Below, piece by piece: positions 42,673 through 50,752 of a stretch of 64,000 nucleotides of DNA (positions within the stretch are counted from its first letter, which is position 1; each line of letters opens with the position of its first letter). Below the pieces are notes generated by a model. That model saw only the letters and a list, made by a program, of their open reading frames with translations, was not told where the DNA came from and ran no database searches. The stretch covers positions 744,001 through 808,000 of the forward strand of contig NZ_CP060723.1 of assembly GCF_014395225.1 (NCBI RefSeq), read 5' to 3'. Source of the stretch: Pedobacter roseus (GTDB lineage Bacteria; Bacteroidota; Bacteroidia; Sphingobacteriales; Sphingobacteriaceae). The position numbers and the translations under genes are program-made.

Positions 42673-45087
42673 CTAATTCTTCCCAACCCTGTTCTCTTCT
42701 TCACTTGTTCCTGTTCTTCTGCTGCGGGCAGTTTTGATTTTCATGTTCCCGAATTTATAATTGAAACTTAGGTTTACCCTGCGGCTTTCCCATTCGTTTT
42801 GCCAAAAGGTGTTAATGTTGTTGTAAGCCAGGTTTGCCCTGAATTTATTGGTATTAAAAACATCGTTTACCTTAAAAGCCAGTGTGGCATTCTTTTTCCA
42901 GAATGTTTTTTTAGCGCCTATGTTAATCTGGTAACTTTCCAGGGCATGGAATAAACCCGAAACAGAAGGCGATTCGTAATACCCATATAAAGAAAGGCTG
43001 TAGTTTTTGGGTAAAGTAATGGTATTATCGGTACTGAAAGACCAGCTCCATGAAGAAGCATTATAACCTGCGCCCTGTACCGGCGATGTAGTGCGGTTAT
43101 AAGCTGCAGAAACTTCGGTATTGTTATTCCACCATTTAGTTACATCAAAGGGGCTTCCTGTTGCCGCATAAAAACTCACTGTGCGGTTTAGGTTTTCAGG
43201 TCTCGAGATACTTTCTTTAGTGGTATTGTTCTGGTAAATCACTTCAGATATCGATTCGTTTCCTACAGAGTAGCTCAACGTAAGTACCCTAAAGTTTTTT
43301 AACGAATAATTAAATTCAAAACTATTGGCATACGAAGGTTGTAAAAGTGGATTCCCCTGTAAGGCAGTGTATGGATCGGTATAAAAGGTAAATGGATTTA
43401 AACTGCTGTACGATGGACGATTTATGCTTTTGCGGTAAGCTCCCGTAACTAAATTGTTCGAATCGATTTTATAAGAAACAAAAAGTGTTGGGAAAAGCTT
43501 CCAGTATTTTCTTTCAATCAACGTATTGGTGCCCGATGAGCTACCGTCGCCTAAAGTCTGTTCGGCACGTAAACCTGCTTTGATCTGTAAATTTTTGAAA
43601 CTCTGATCTAATGAGACGTAACCTGCGTTAATGTTTTCGTTATACAAAAATTCGTTGGTTCTCCGTGGATCGTTAATCCAGCCAGCGGTTTTCAGCGAAT
43701 CGAAACGCACATCGCTCTGCGATTTTACCCAGCTGCTTTTCCAGCCGGTTTCCATTTTTAGTGTTTTATTAAAGTTCAGGGTATAATCGGCCTTGATCGA
43801 ATAGATCGATACCTTGCCCATGCCATTATTACGCAGATCGATCGGATTGCCGATCAGCTGATCGTTTGCATCCAGGTAATTGTTGGTAAAAGTTTCGTTT
43901 CTGCTATTGTCGTAACGCACATAATCCGCATCAATTCCCAGTTCTCCACCCAAAGTATCTGTTTTTAACCGGTAGTTAAGGTTTAAAGCATGGTTTTTCT
44001 CCGTATTGCTCTGCGGATTGTACATGCTCGTTCCGCCCATTTTTGCCCCGGCAGCATTATAATTTACCGAGTTGCTGTTTACCTTGGTTTCTTCAGGAGC
44101 AGTATAACCTTTCACCATAACGCCTAAGGTGTTTTTATCATTGATAAAATAATCTGCACCTGTAGAGTAATTTAAGCTGTTGGTAACCGGGTGCCAGAAG
44201 TTGAGCTGATTATATTGCTCATCGCCAATAGTTCTGTTCAGGGTTAACCTGTTGTAGGAGTTATAGTGACCTGCATTTAAGCGCAGATAAGTACTCACTT
44301 TACCGATATTGTAATTAAGGTTAGTGCCGCCAAAAGCTTTCTCATAACGGCCATAGCCTCCGCCAAGGTTCATGTTGCCATTAAAGCCCTGCATTTTGTT
44401 TCTTTTCAGTTTAATATTGATGATCCCGGCCGTTCCAGCTGCATCAAAAGAGGAAGGTGGGTTAGAAATCAGTTCTATTTTGCTTAATACCGATCCTGGT
44501 AACGATTTTAAGTAAGTGGTTAATTCCATACCCGTCATGTAACTCAATTTACCATCAATCATTACATTAATGCCTTTTTTACCTTTAAGCACAATGTTGT
44601 CGTCTTTGTCCAGTTTTACACCCGGCGACCTGCTGATCACTTCCAGTGCATTATCGCCTGCCGTATTCATTTGCTCTACATTGACCACTACCCGGTCGGC
44701 TTTTTGATCAATAACCGGCATTTTAGAGGTAATATTCACCTCCTTAAGGTTTTGTGAACGATCAGTTAATACAATTGCCGCGATTTTAACAGCAGCATCT
44801 TTCACTTCAAATATGGCCGATTGGTTTTTATCATAGCCCATCATCAGCGCTTTAATTATATATCGACCCGGTTTAACCTGGCTAAATTCATACAACCCCT
44901 GTTGGTTAGTAGCCTGTAGGGCAACCGAAGCAGAATCGGGCAGGTGGATCAGCGCTACAGAAGCATAATCAAGTGCTTTATTGCTTTTATCGGTAACCGT
45001 TCCGGATATTTTGGTGTTTTGAGCAAAAACGGTTTTCATACCCAAAAAGAAAAAGAAAAAAATGGCAGGTTTTATTAAGCGGTTCAT
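42673..45087 (-). CDS. TonB-dependent outer-membrane receptor (OMP_b-brl type)
   Basis: 804 residues: signal peptide (to about residue 22), carboxypeptidase-regulatory-like domain (KISGTVTDKSNKALDYASVA, about 26-110), plug (VVVNVEQMNTAGDNALEVIS, NPPSSFDAAGTAGIINIKLK) and an outer-membrane barrel of the OMP_b-brl_3 type (YNSYNRLTLNRTIGDEQYNQ, SLNPFTFYTDPYTALQGNP) ending in SFNYKFGNMKIKTARSRRTG. Unlike the SusC protein it has no SusD partner. Ligand unknown. It is divergent from the histidine kinase/LytTR pair at 45294-47109, and the 206-bp gap carries repeated ATCCCAA sites. Confidence 0.93.
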   Translation of the reverse strand: MNRLIKPAIFFFFFLGMKTVFAQNTKISGTVTDKSNKALDYASVALIHLPDSASVALQATNQQGLYEFSQVKPGRYIIKALMMGYDKNQSAIFEVKDAAVKIAAIVLTDRSQNLKEVNITSKMPVIDQKADRVVVNVEQMNTAGDNALEVISRSPGVKLDKDDNIVLKGKKGINVMIDGKLSYMTGMELTTYLKSLPGSVLSKIELISNPPSSFDAAGTAGIINIKLKRNKMQGFNGNMNLGGGYGRYEKAFGGTNLNYNIGKVSTYLRLNAGHYNSYNRLTLNRTIGDEQYNQLNFWHPVTNSLNYSTGADYFINDKNTLGVMVKGYTAPEETKVNSNSVNYNAAGAKMGGTSMYNPQSNTEKNHALNLNYRLKTDTLGGELGIDADYVRYDNSRNETFTNNYLDANDQLIGNPIDLRNNGMGKVSIYSIKADYTLNFNKTLKMETGWKSSWVKSQSDVRFDSLKTAGWINDPRRTNEFLYNENINAGYVSLDQSFKNLQIKAGLRAEQTLGDGSSSGTNTLIERKYWKLFPTLFVSYKIDSNNLVTGAYRKSINRPSYSSLNPFTFYTDPYTALQGNPLLQPSYANSFEFNYSLKNFRVLTLSYSVGNESISEVIYQNNTTKESISRPENLNRTVSFYAATGSPFDVTKWWNNNTEVSAAYNRTTSPVQGAGYNASSWSWSFSTDNTITLPKNYSLSLYGYYESPSVSGLFHALESYQINIGAKKTFWKKNATLAFKVNDVFNTNKFRANLAYNNINTFWQNEWESRRVNLSFNYKFGNMKIKTARSRRTGTSEEENRVGKN

Positions 45088-45150
45088 TTTATGTTTGTTT
45101 TAATTGACGTTTCAAAGATGAAAAGCCTGCCTCAGCCTAAAAATTATATA

Positions 45151-45230
45151 ATCCCAACCCATTAAAATATTATCCCAATGCGTTTTTTGGGTATAAATGG
45201 TGTTGATCCTTAAAAAGGATAGGTTGGGAT
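45151..45230. promoter_or_regulatory. Candidate LytTR operators between the TonB receptor and kinase genes
   Basis: ATAATCCCAACC (45149-45160) and AGGTTGGGATAATT (45221-45234) form an inverted repeat of ATCCCAACC, and ATTATCCCAATGC (45169-45181) is a third related site. The region is the divergent promoter space of the receptor gene and the kinase-regulator pair, so the sites may be bound by the adjacent LytTR regulator. Confidence 0.5.
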
Positions 45231-45293
45231 AATTATTTACCGGTTTGGCATAAGAAAATAGGCCGTTAAAAAAGCTTTGTATAGTTTTAGGGC

Positions 45294-46301
45294 ATGAAAA
45301 CAATAAAAACCATTTCCATCCATATTCTTTGCTGGCTGCTTGTGTTAGGTTATTTCTATGGAGGTGCCTTAATTTCGGGAACCACATTTACCAAGGTTGC
45401 TTTTAATGTCTCTATGAATTTTATACAATTGGTAGAGTTTTATATCTGCTACTTGTGGGTTTACCCGCAGTTTTTGCAAAAGAATAAAATACCGCAGTTA
45501 ATAGGGGGCATTTTGTTTACCATGGCGGTATTTACCGCTCTCAGGTATTTAATAGAAGAAGTACTTTATTTAAAATGGTTTGGTTTTCATAACTATGGTG
45601 ATGGGGTTACCGCCTGGGGCTATATATCTGATAACATCTATTGGAGTATTGCTTTTATTGTGGTGCCAGCTGCAGTTTATGGTATCGAGCAGAGTTTTAA
45701 ATCCGAGCAGGTTAACCGCAAACTCAAAGAAGAAGTGGTAAAGGCCGAACTTTCATTCCTTAAATCGCAGATAAACCCGCACTTTTTATACAACACCTTA
45801 AACTATGTGTACTCACTGGCTATTCCGGTTTCTGATAAACTAGCCAATGCCGTTTTACGTCTCTCCGACCTGATGCGTTATACTTTGAACGATAGTCCGG
45901 ATGGAAAGGTGAGTTTAGATAAAGAAGTAGAGTACCTTGAAAGTTATGTAGCGCTTTTTAAAATGCGTTTCGAGCCAAAATTTTATGTCGATTTTGTAAC
46001 CGAAGGCATCAGTGATCAAAAAATAGCGTCACTTATATTGATTCCATTTGTCGAAAATGCTTTTAAACATGGCGTGGTGAATGATGAAGCGCAACCCGTT
46101 CGCATTAAACTGAAAGTGCAGAACAAACGTTTAAGTTTTGAGGTGAGTAATAAAATTAGTCATGCACAAAAAGACCATTCGAGCGGTATTGGGATGATAA
46201 ATATTCACCGTAGGTTAGATCTCATTTATCCTGACAGGCATGAGCTGTTGATATCGAACAATGGCAATACCTATAAAAGCACTTTGATTTTAAATCTGTA
46301 A
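45294..46301 (+). CDS. LytS/YehU-type membrane histidine kinase
   Basis: 335 residues with four N-terminal membrane helices (about 8-30, 40-60, 70-90, 108-130), no large sensor domain, and the His_kinase domain: KSQINPHFLYNTLNYVYSL with the phospho-acceptor His163, followed by a HATPase region (LILIPFVENAFKHGVV, GIGMINIHRRLDLIY). Such kinases are typical partners of LytTR regulators, and one is encoded 73 bp downstream. The signal may arise in the membrane. The divergent TonB receptor is a likely target. Confidence 0.92.
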   Translation: MKTIKTISIHILCWLLVLGYFYGGALISGTTFTKVAFNVSMNFIQLVEFYICYLWVYPQFLQKNKIPQLIGGILFTMAVFTALRYLIEEVLYLKWFGFHNYGDGVTAWGYISDNIYWSIAFIVVPAAVYGIEQSFKSEQVNRKLKEEVVKAELSFLKSQINPHFLYNTLNYVYSLAIPVSDKLANAVLRLSDLMRYTLNDSPDGKVSLDKEVEYLESYVALFKMRFEPKFYVDFVTEGISDQKIASLILIPFVENAFKHGVVNDEAQPVRIKLKVQNKRLSFEVSNKISHAQKDHSSGIGMINIHRRLDLIYPDRHELLISNNGNTYKSTLILNL

Positions 46302-46374
46302 TGGATAATTTGGACAGTTGAAATATTTTAATTCGCCAAACGCTAATCCCTAACCGCCAAACCCTAACCCTACT

Positions 46375-47109
46375 ATGATCCGTTGCCTTGCTGTTGATGA
46401 TGAATCTTACGCCTCAGATATTATTGCTGCCTTTATTAATAAAACCCCATTTTTAGAATTAGTTGGCACTACAACCAATGCCTTTGAGGCACTTAACCTG
46501 GTGCAGGAAGGTAAGGTAGACCTGGTGTTTTTGGATATTCAGATGCCTGAACTGACCGGAATTCAGTTTTTGAAAATCTGTGGAGGTAAATGTAAAGTGA
46601 TTCTTACCACAGCCTATCCCGAATATGCTTTAGAAGGTTTTGATCTCGATGTGGTCGATTATCTCCTTAAACCAATTTCTTACGAACGTTTTTACAAAGC
46701 AGCTACCAAGGCCCGGCAGATTTTAGCGCCTGTGGCGCCAGTTCAACAGGGAGTAATTGTGCAAAAGCCTGCCCAGGGGAATGATTTTATTTTCATTAAA
46801 GGCGATACCAAGAATAAATTTATCAAGGTTAATTATGAACAGATCCTTTATGTTGAAGGACTGAAAAACTACGTTTCGGTGTATACGGCTACACAGCGGA
46901 TCATTACCTATCAATCGTTACGTGAGCTGGAAACAGAACTGCCACAACCGCCCTTTTACCGCATCCATAAATCATATATCATCTCACTCGAAAAAATTAA
47001 AATGATCGATGGAAATACCGTTTTTATCAATGATCAGGCTATTCCAATCGGTGAAACGTATAAAGAAGAGTTTTTCAAAGTGGTGAGGGAAGGGAAGAAG
47101 AATGGTTAA
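46375..47109 (+). CDS. LytTR-type response regulator
   Basis: 244 residues. Receiver domain (about 1-125) with the acidic pair DDE (residues 8-10), phospho-acceptor Asp54 (LVFLDIQMPE), T78-type Thr and Lys of LLKPISY. The C-terminal LytTR DNA-binding domain (FIFIKGDTKNKFIKVNYEQI, YVSVYTATQRIITYQSLREL, FYRIHKSYIISLEKIKMI) is complete. It forms a two-component system with the kinase encoded just upstream. Confidence 0.93.
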   Translation: MIRCLAVDDESYASDIIAAFINKTPFLELVGTTTNAFEALNLVQEGKVDLVFLDIQMPELTGIQFLKICGGKCKVILTTAYPEYALEGFDLDVVDYLLKPISYERFYKAATKARQILAPVAPVQQGVIVQKPAQGNDFIFIKGDTKNKFIKVNYEQILYVEGLKNYVSVYTATQRIITYQSLRELETELPQPPFYRIHKSYIISLEKIKMIDGNTVFINDQAIPIGETYKEEFFKVVREGKKNG

Positions 47110-47163
47110 TTTTTGGTTAATTGTTTAAATCGGTTAACTGGTTAATTGAGGAATAATTAAATG

Positions 47164-47346
47164 TTGTTGAATTGTTAGATTGTTCAATTGATGGGATTAA
47201 TATTTCAGTTAACCAGTTTCAACATTGTTGAATTGTTAGATTGTTCAATTGCTGAGATTCATCTTTCAGTTAACCAGTTTCAACATTGTTGAATTGTTAG
47301 ATTGTTCAATTGCTGGGATTCATCTTTCATTTAACCAGTTTCAACA
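47164..47346. repeat. 61-bp direct repeat, three copies
   Basis: Units start at 47164, 47225 and 47286 with the shared head TTGTTGAATTGTTAGATTGT and tail TTTAACCAGTTTCAACA; intervals are exactly 61 bp, with few differences. Confidence 0.85.
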
Positions 47347-47570
47347 ATTAACCGATTAACCATTCTCTTCAGTTGGCAATTTGCAGTTAACAATTTAACA
47401 ATTTAGCAATTACCACGGGATAGCTAACCGATTAACCATTCTCTTCAGTTAACCAGTTTCAACAATTAACCGATTAACCAATATTTTCAGTTGGCAATTT
47501 GCAGTTAACAATTTAACAATCTAACAATTTAACAATTTAACAATTACCACGGGACAGCTAACCGATTAAC
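47342..47570. repeat. 118-bp direct repeat, two copies
   Basis: The copies from 47342 and 47460 share CAACAATTAACCGATTAACC, CAGTTGGCAATTTGCAGTTA and TTACCACGGGA-AGCTAACCG, and themselves contain shorter TTTAACAAT repeats. Confidence 0.7.
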
Positions 47571-47646
47571 CAACCTTGTGAATAAATTCTCCCCAATATT
47601 TCTCCCGATTTTTTTAAGTTTGCTGCTTAAAGATTAAAATCAAAAA

Positions 47647-48120
47647 ATGGCCGTACAAGAAACCAATTCACTAAATCAGGTTGCAGAATTTCACACTACC
47701 TTTAAACATCCTATTCTCGAAAATCCGGTTATTCCTTCAAAACAAAGGGCTAATCTGCGCATCTCGCTTTTGGCTGAAGAATTAAAAGAATTACAGGAAG
47801 CAGTAGAAAATGATGACCTGGTAGAAGTGGCCGATGCGCTTTGCGATCTGCAGTATGTTTTAGCCGGAGCCATCCATGAGTTTGGCTTAGGTGGAAAATT
47901 TAAGACCTTATTTGATGAAGTTCACCGCTCTAATATGAGCAAAGCCTGTAAAACGGTAGAAGAAGCTGAACAAACGATCCAGTTTTATTTAGATAAAGAC
48001 CAGACCGAATCTTATTACAAGGAAATCGACGGACTGTTTTTGGTGTTCAGAAAATCTGACGACAAAACGTTAAAATCGATCAATTATTCTCCTGCAGATC
48101 TAAAGTCACATTTGGTTTAA
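47647..48120 (+). CDS. MazG-like nucleotide pyrophosphohydrolase
   Basis: 157 residues. The all-alpha NTP-PPase fold is shown by LAEELKELQEAVENDDLVEV followed by ADALCDLQYVLAGAIHEFGL, the E-x3-E ... E-x2-D metal-binding pattern of MazG/PRA-PH enzymes. These hydrolyse nucleoside triphosphates or phosphoribosyl-ATP; the specific substrate is unknown. The alpha/beta hydrolase gene follows after 18 bp. Confidence 0.9.
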   Translation: MAVQETNSLNQVAEFHTTFKHPILENPVIPSKQRANLRISLLAEELKELQEAVENDDLVEVADALCDLQYVLAGAIHEFGLGGKFKTLFDEVHRSNMSKACKTVEEAEQTIQFYLDKDQTESYYKEIDGLFLVFRKSDDKTLKSINYSPADLKSHLV

Positions 48121-48138
48121 CCCATAAATAAGCTCGAA

Positions 48139-48990
48139 TTGAAAAGATTAAAACAGATTGCAAACGAGCTGAAATTAACACAGGCGGCTCCTGATGCAGC
48201 TTTAATGCGTGAGTTTATTTTTTACTCACCCAAAATGCCTTTGCGCCTGCACCATGAACAGCTTATTGCCGCTTCAAAACAATTTAGCTTGCCTGTTTTT
48301 GATACCTATTTTACCAATGCAGAGGTCGCTATCAATTGTTTCAGTTGGGGTAATGGAAAGAAGAAAGTGCTGCTTACGCATGGATGGGCTTCAAAAGCTT
48401 TAGACTTTTACGAACTGATTGTTGAACTCCGGAAAATAGAAGATCTGGAGATCATTGCTTTTGATGCACCTGGTAATGGAAGTTCGATCTCTGAGTTTTC
48501 GAACCTGATGTTGTATGCCGATTCGGTAAAAGCTATTGCTTTAAATTACGCACAGCCAGATGCATTAATCGGACATTCGCTGGGCGGCATGGCCAATGTA
48601 ATTGCGATACAGGAATTAGGAATCACTCCCGGTCTGCTGATCAGCATTGCCCCTTTGATCCGTTTGAAAGAGAATTTTGAGCAGAGTTTGGATTCGGTAA
48701 GTATTGGAGCAAAACACCAGGATATTTTCTTTGAAAATTTTGCAAAAGAGTTCCCCGTTTCAGCAAGTCATTTTAACCTAACTGAACTATATCAGCTAAA
48801 TCCTGGCATTGATCATTTCCTGGCTTTCGATCCCGCAGATCACATTTCTCCATATCCGTTTCTAAAAGAATTTTTAGATAAATACCCTGCAATAAACGCA
48901 AAAGCATACGAAGAGGTAGGGCATTATAAAATCCTCAAATCTGCTGATGTAATAGGCGATATCATAGAAAACGTACAAGCCTTAAGCTAA
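48139..48990 (+). CDS. Alpha/beta hydrolase
   Basis: 283 residues from the TTG at 48139 (TTGAAAAGATTAAAACAG). The fold is clear: VLLTHGWASKALDFYELIVE with the oxyanion HGW loop, IIAFDAPGNGSS, the nucleophile elbow ALIGHSLGGMANVIA (Ser near 143) and, near the C-terminus, HDKY/EEVGHYKILKS-type His. The substrate is unknown. It is probably cotranscribed with the MazG-like gene. Confidence 0.9.
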   Translation: MKRLKQIANELKLTQAAPDAALMREFIFYSPKMPLRLHHEQLIAASKQFSLPVFDTYFTNAEVAINCFSWGNGKKKVLLTHGWASKALDFYELIVELRKIEDLEIIAFDAPGNGSSISEFSNLMLYADSVKAIALNYAQPDALIGHSLGGMANVIAIQELGITPGLLISIAPLIRLKENFEQSLDSVSIGAKHQDIFFENFAKEFPVSASHFNLTELYQLNPGIDHFLAFDPADHISPYPFLKEFLDKYPAINAKAYEEVGHYKILKSADVIGDIIENVQALS

Positions 48991-49020
48991 TTTTTGAAAT
49001 TTTATATGATTTGTAGCCTC

Positions 49021-49188
49021 CCATGGTGGGAAGGTTTCAAAGTAACTTTGATTGGTCGCCACCCATGGTGGGAAGGTTTCAAAGTAACTTTGATTGGTCG
49101 CCACCTATGGTGGGAAGGTTTCAAAGTAACTTTGATTTGATGCCACCCATGGTGGGAAGGTTTCAAAGTAATTCTGTTCAGGATCCCT
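49021..49188. repeat. 42-bp tandem repeat, four copies
   Basis: Copies start at 49021, 49063, 49105 and 49147, exactly 42 bp apart, each with two small palindromes: CCACC-CAT-GGTGG (at the joints) and CAAAGT-A-ACTTTG. The last copy is degraded in its second half (AATTCTG for AACTTTG). Confidence 0.92.
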
Positions 49189-49375
49189 CTAAAAATAGTC
49201 ACTGCGGACTAATGTAGGTAGGAGATTGTGTGGCTGAATCTAAATAGAAGTATCGTCATTTCGGCCGTAGTGGAGAAATCTGCATCTAAAAATCACCACC
49301 CAGATACCTTACGTGTCTTCAGGTGTCTTAGGTGGTCAAACAAAAAATGAATCGATATAATTTCCATAGAAAGCG

Positions 49376-49414
49376 TTGTCAACTTTCTAGCCCATTTGCC
49401 ATTAAAGTTGACAA
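49376..49414. promoter_or_regulatory. 11-bp inverted repeat upstream of rhaT
   Basis: TTGTCAACTTT (49376-49386) and AAAGTTGACAA (49404-49414) are perfectly inverted with a 17-base spacer, about 215 bp before the rhaT start. It could be a regulator site or part of an RNA structure; there is no T run. Confidence 0.45.
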
Positions 49415-49628
49415 TGCCAATTCTATTCGCTTGACGTCAGATGGTAACATTTGACACTCCAACAAAGGGCTGCTATCTGTTTTCTACACTACAATTTCCA
49501 ACTTCTGTCTCCGGACTTATCTAATTCCATCATCCATTTTACGTCTTCCATCTCTGATCCATAACAGTGCATAACAGTTAAAGTTGATGCAAATTCTATT
49601 TTAGGGCAACCAAATATTAAATTAGAGC

Positions 49629-50723
49629 ATGCAAGCAATTTTAGGTGTAATTTTTCATTTCTTCGGTGGTTTCGCTTCCGGAAGTTTCTACATTCCATAC
49701 AAAAAAGTTAAAGGCTGGGCCTGGGAAAGCTATTGGATTGTTGGTGGGATATTCTCCTGGTTAATTGTTCCGCCCCTTGCTGCTTTTTTAACCGTTCCTA
49801 ATTTTGGTGCCATTATCAGCAGTACCAATGGTGGTATTTTATGGCTTACCTATTTCTTTGGTATCCTTTGGGGCATTGGTGGTTTAACCTACGGTTTAGG
49901 TGTTCGTTACCTGGGTGTATCATTGGGTAGCAGTATCATTTTAGGACTGTGTATGGTATTGGGATCAATCCTGCCATCCATTTATTTCGATTTTTTTCCT
50001 CAGGCAGGTAAAGATACTTTTAGCATGTTTTTGCACACCGATTGGGGCCGCATGGTATTACTGGGGCTTCTGGTATGCGTTTTTGGGATTATCATCTGTG
50101 GTAAAGCAGGTATGATGAAAGAAAAGGAAATGAAAACTGGTGTTACTGACCCACATGGAATGGAGGTAAAAACAGAATTCAAATTCGGTCTTGGGTTGTT
50201 TGTGGGGATTGTTTCGGGCGTATTAAGTGCCTGTTTCAATTTTGGTATCGAAGCCGGAAAACCTATGGCCGATGCTGCAAACGCCATCTGGAAAGCTGCA
50301 AATCCTGCAGAAAATGGAAATTTCCTATTCCAGAATAACGTTACCTATATCATTGTACTTTGGGGTGGTTTAACTACCAATTTTATCTGGTGTATGGTGC
50401 TTAATGCACGCAATAAAACATTTGGCGATTATACCAATGCAAAAACGCCACTGTTAAAAAACTATATTTTTTCTGCACTGGCAGGTACCACCTGGTTTTT
50501 GCAGTTCTTTTTTTATGGTATGGGTGAAAGTAAAATGGGCAACGGTGCCAGTTCGTGGATCTTACACATGGCTTTTATCATTTTGATCGCCAATGTATGG
50601 GGGCTTGTTTTAAAAGAGTGGAAAGGGGTATCCAAAAAGACCTTATTTACTGTTTTGGCGGGTATTCTAACCATCATCGTTTCGGTACTCATTGTAGGTT
50701 ATGGTAATTCAATAAAAGGTTAA
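49629..50723 (+). CDS. rhaT: L-rhamnose-proton symporter
   Basis: 364 residues of the RhaT family, with ten membrane helices from MQAILGVIFHFFGGFASGSF to the C-terminal LAGILTIIVSVLIVGYG. The typical GSFYIPYKKVKGWAWESYWI motif follows helix 1, and NGGILWLTYFFGILWGIGGL is characteristic. It imports L-rhamnose with a proton across the inner membrane. First gene of the rhamnose operon: the aldolase fusion gene starts 29 bp downstream. A long repeat-rich region precedes it. Confidence 0.95.
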   Translation: MQAILGVIFHFFGGFASGSFYIPYKKVKGWAWESYWIVGGIFSWLIVPPLAAFLTVPNFGAIISSTNGGILWLTYFFGILWGIGGLTYGLGVRYLGVSLGSSIILGLCMVLGSILPSIYFDFFPQAGKDTFSMFLHTDWGRMVLLGLLVCVFGIIICGKAGMMKEKEMKTGVTDPHGMEVKTEFKFGLGLFVGIVSGVLSACFNFGIEAGKPMADAANAIWKAANPAENGNFLFQNNVTYIIVLWGGLTTNFIWCMVLNARNKTFGDYTNAKTPLLKNYIFSALAGTTWFLQFFFYGMGESKMGNGASSWILHMAFIILIANVWGLVLKEWKGVSKKTLFTVLAGILTIIVSVLIVGYGNSIKG

Positions 50724-50752
50724 TAAATAAAAAATTTAAATAGAATATAAGA

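Larger units (their letters stand above)
47110..47646. other. Gene-free 537-bp region of two repeat families
   Basis: Entirely repeats: three copies of a 61-bp unit at 47164, 47225 and 47286 (TTGTTGAATTGTTAGATTGT and so on), then two copies of an unequal 118-bp unit from 47342 and 47460 (CAACAATTAACCGATTAACC and CAGTTGGCAATTTGCAGTTA). A candidate promoter element TAAGTTTG at 47615-47622 precedes the pyrophosphohydrolase gene. No gene is visible. Confidence 0.75.
48991..49628. other. Long gene-free region before rhaT with 42-bp repeats and an inverted repeat
   Basis: 638 bases without a convincing gene. The 42-bp tandem repeat fills 49021-49190; an 11-bp inverted repeat with 17-base spacer is at 49376-49414; CCATC words are near 49524-49556. 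ORFs within the repeats on both strands are a by-product of the 42-bp (14-codon) period. Confidence 0.7.

Noticed and set aside
47110..47646. CRISPR array
   Set aside because: The direct repeats are long (61 and 118 bp), contiguous and without unique spacers, and no cas gene is near.
49021..49188. CRISPR array with short repeats
   Set aside because: The 42-bp units are contiguous tandem copies with no unique spacers between.
49002..49217. 66- and 64-codon ORFs on both strands across the 42-bp repeats
   Set aside because: The 42-bp period keeps frames open on both strands, so the ORFs follow from the repeat length. No start signals or conservation visible.
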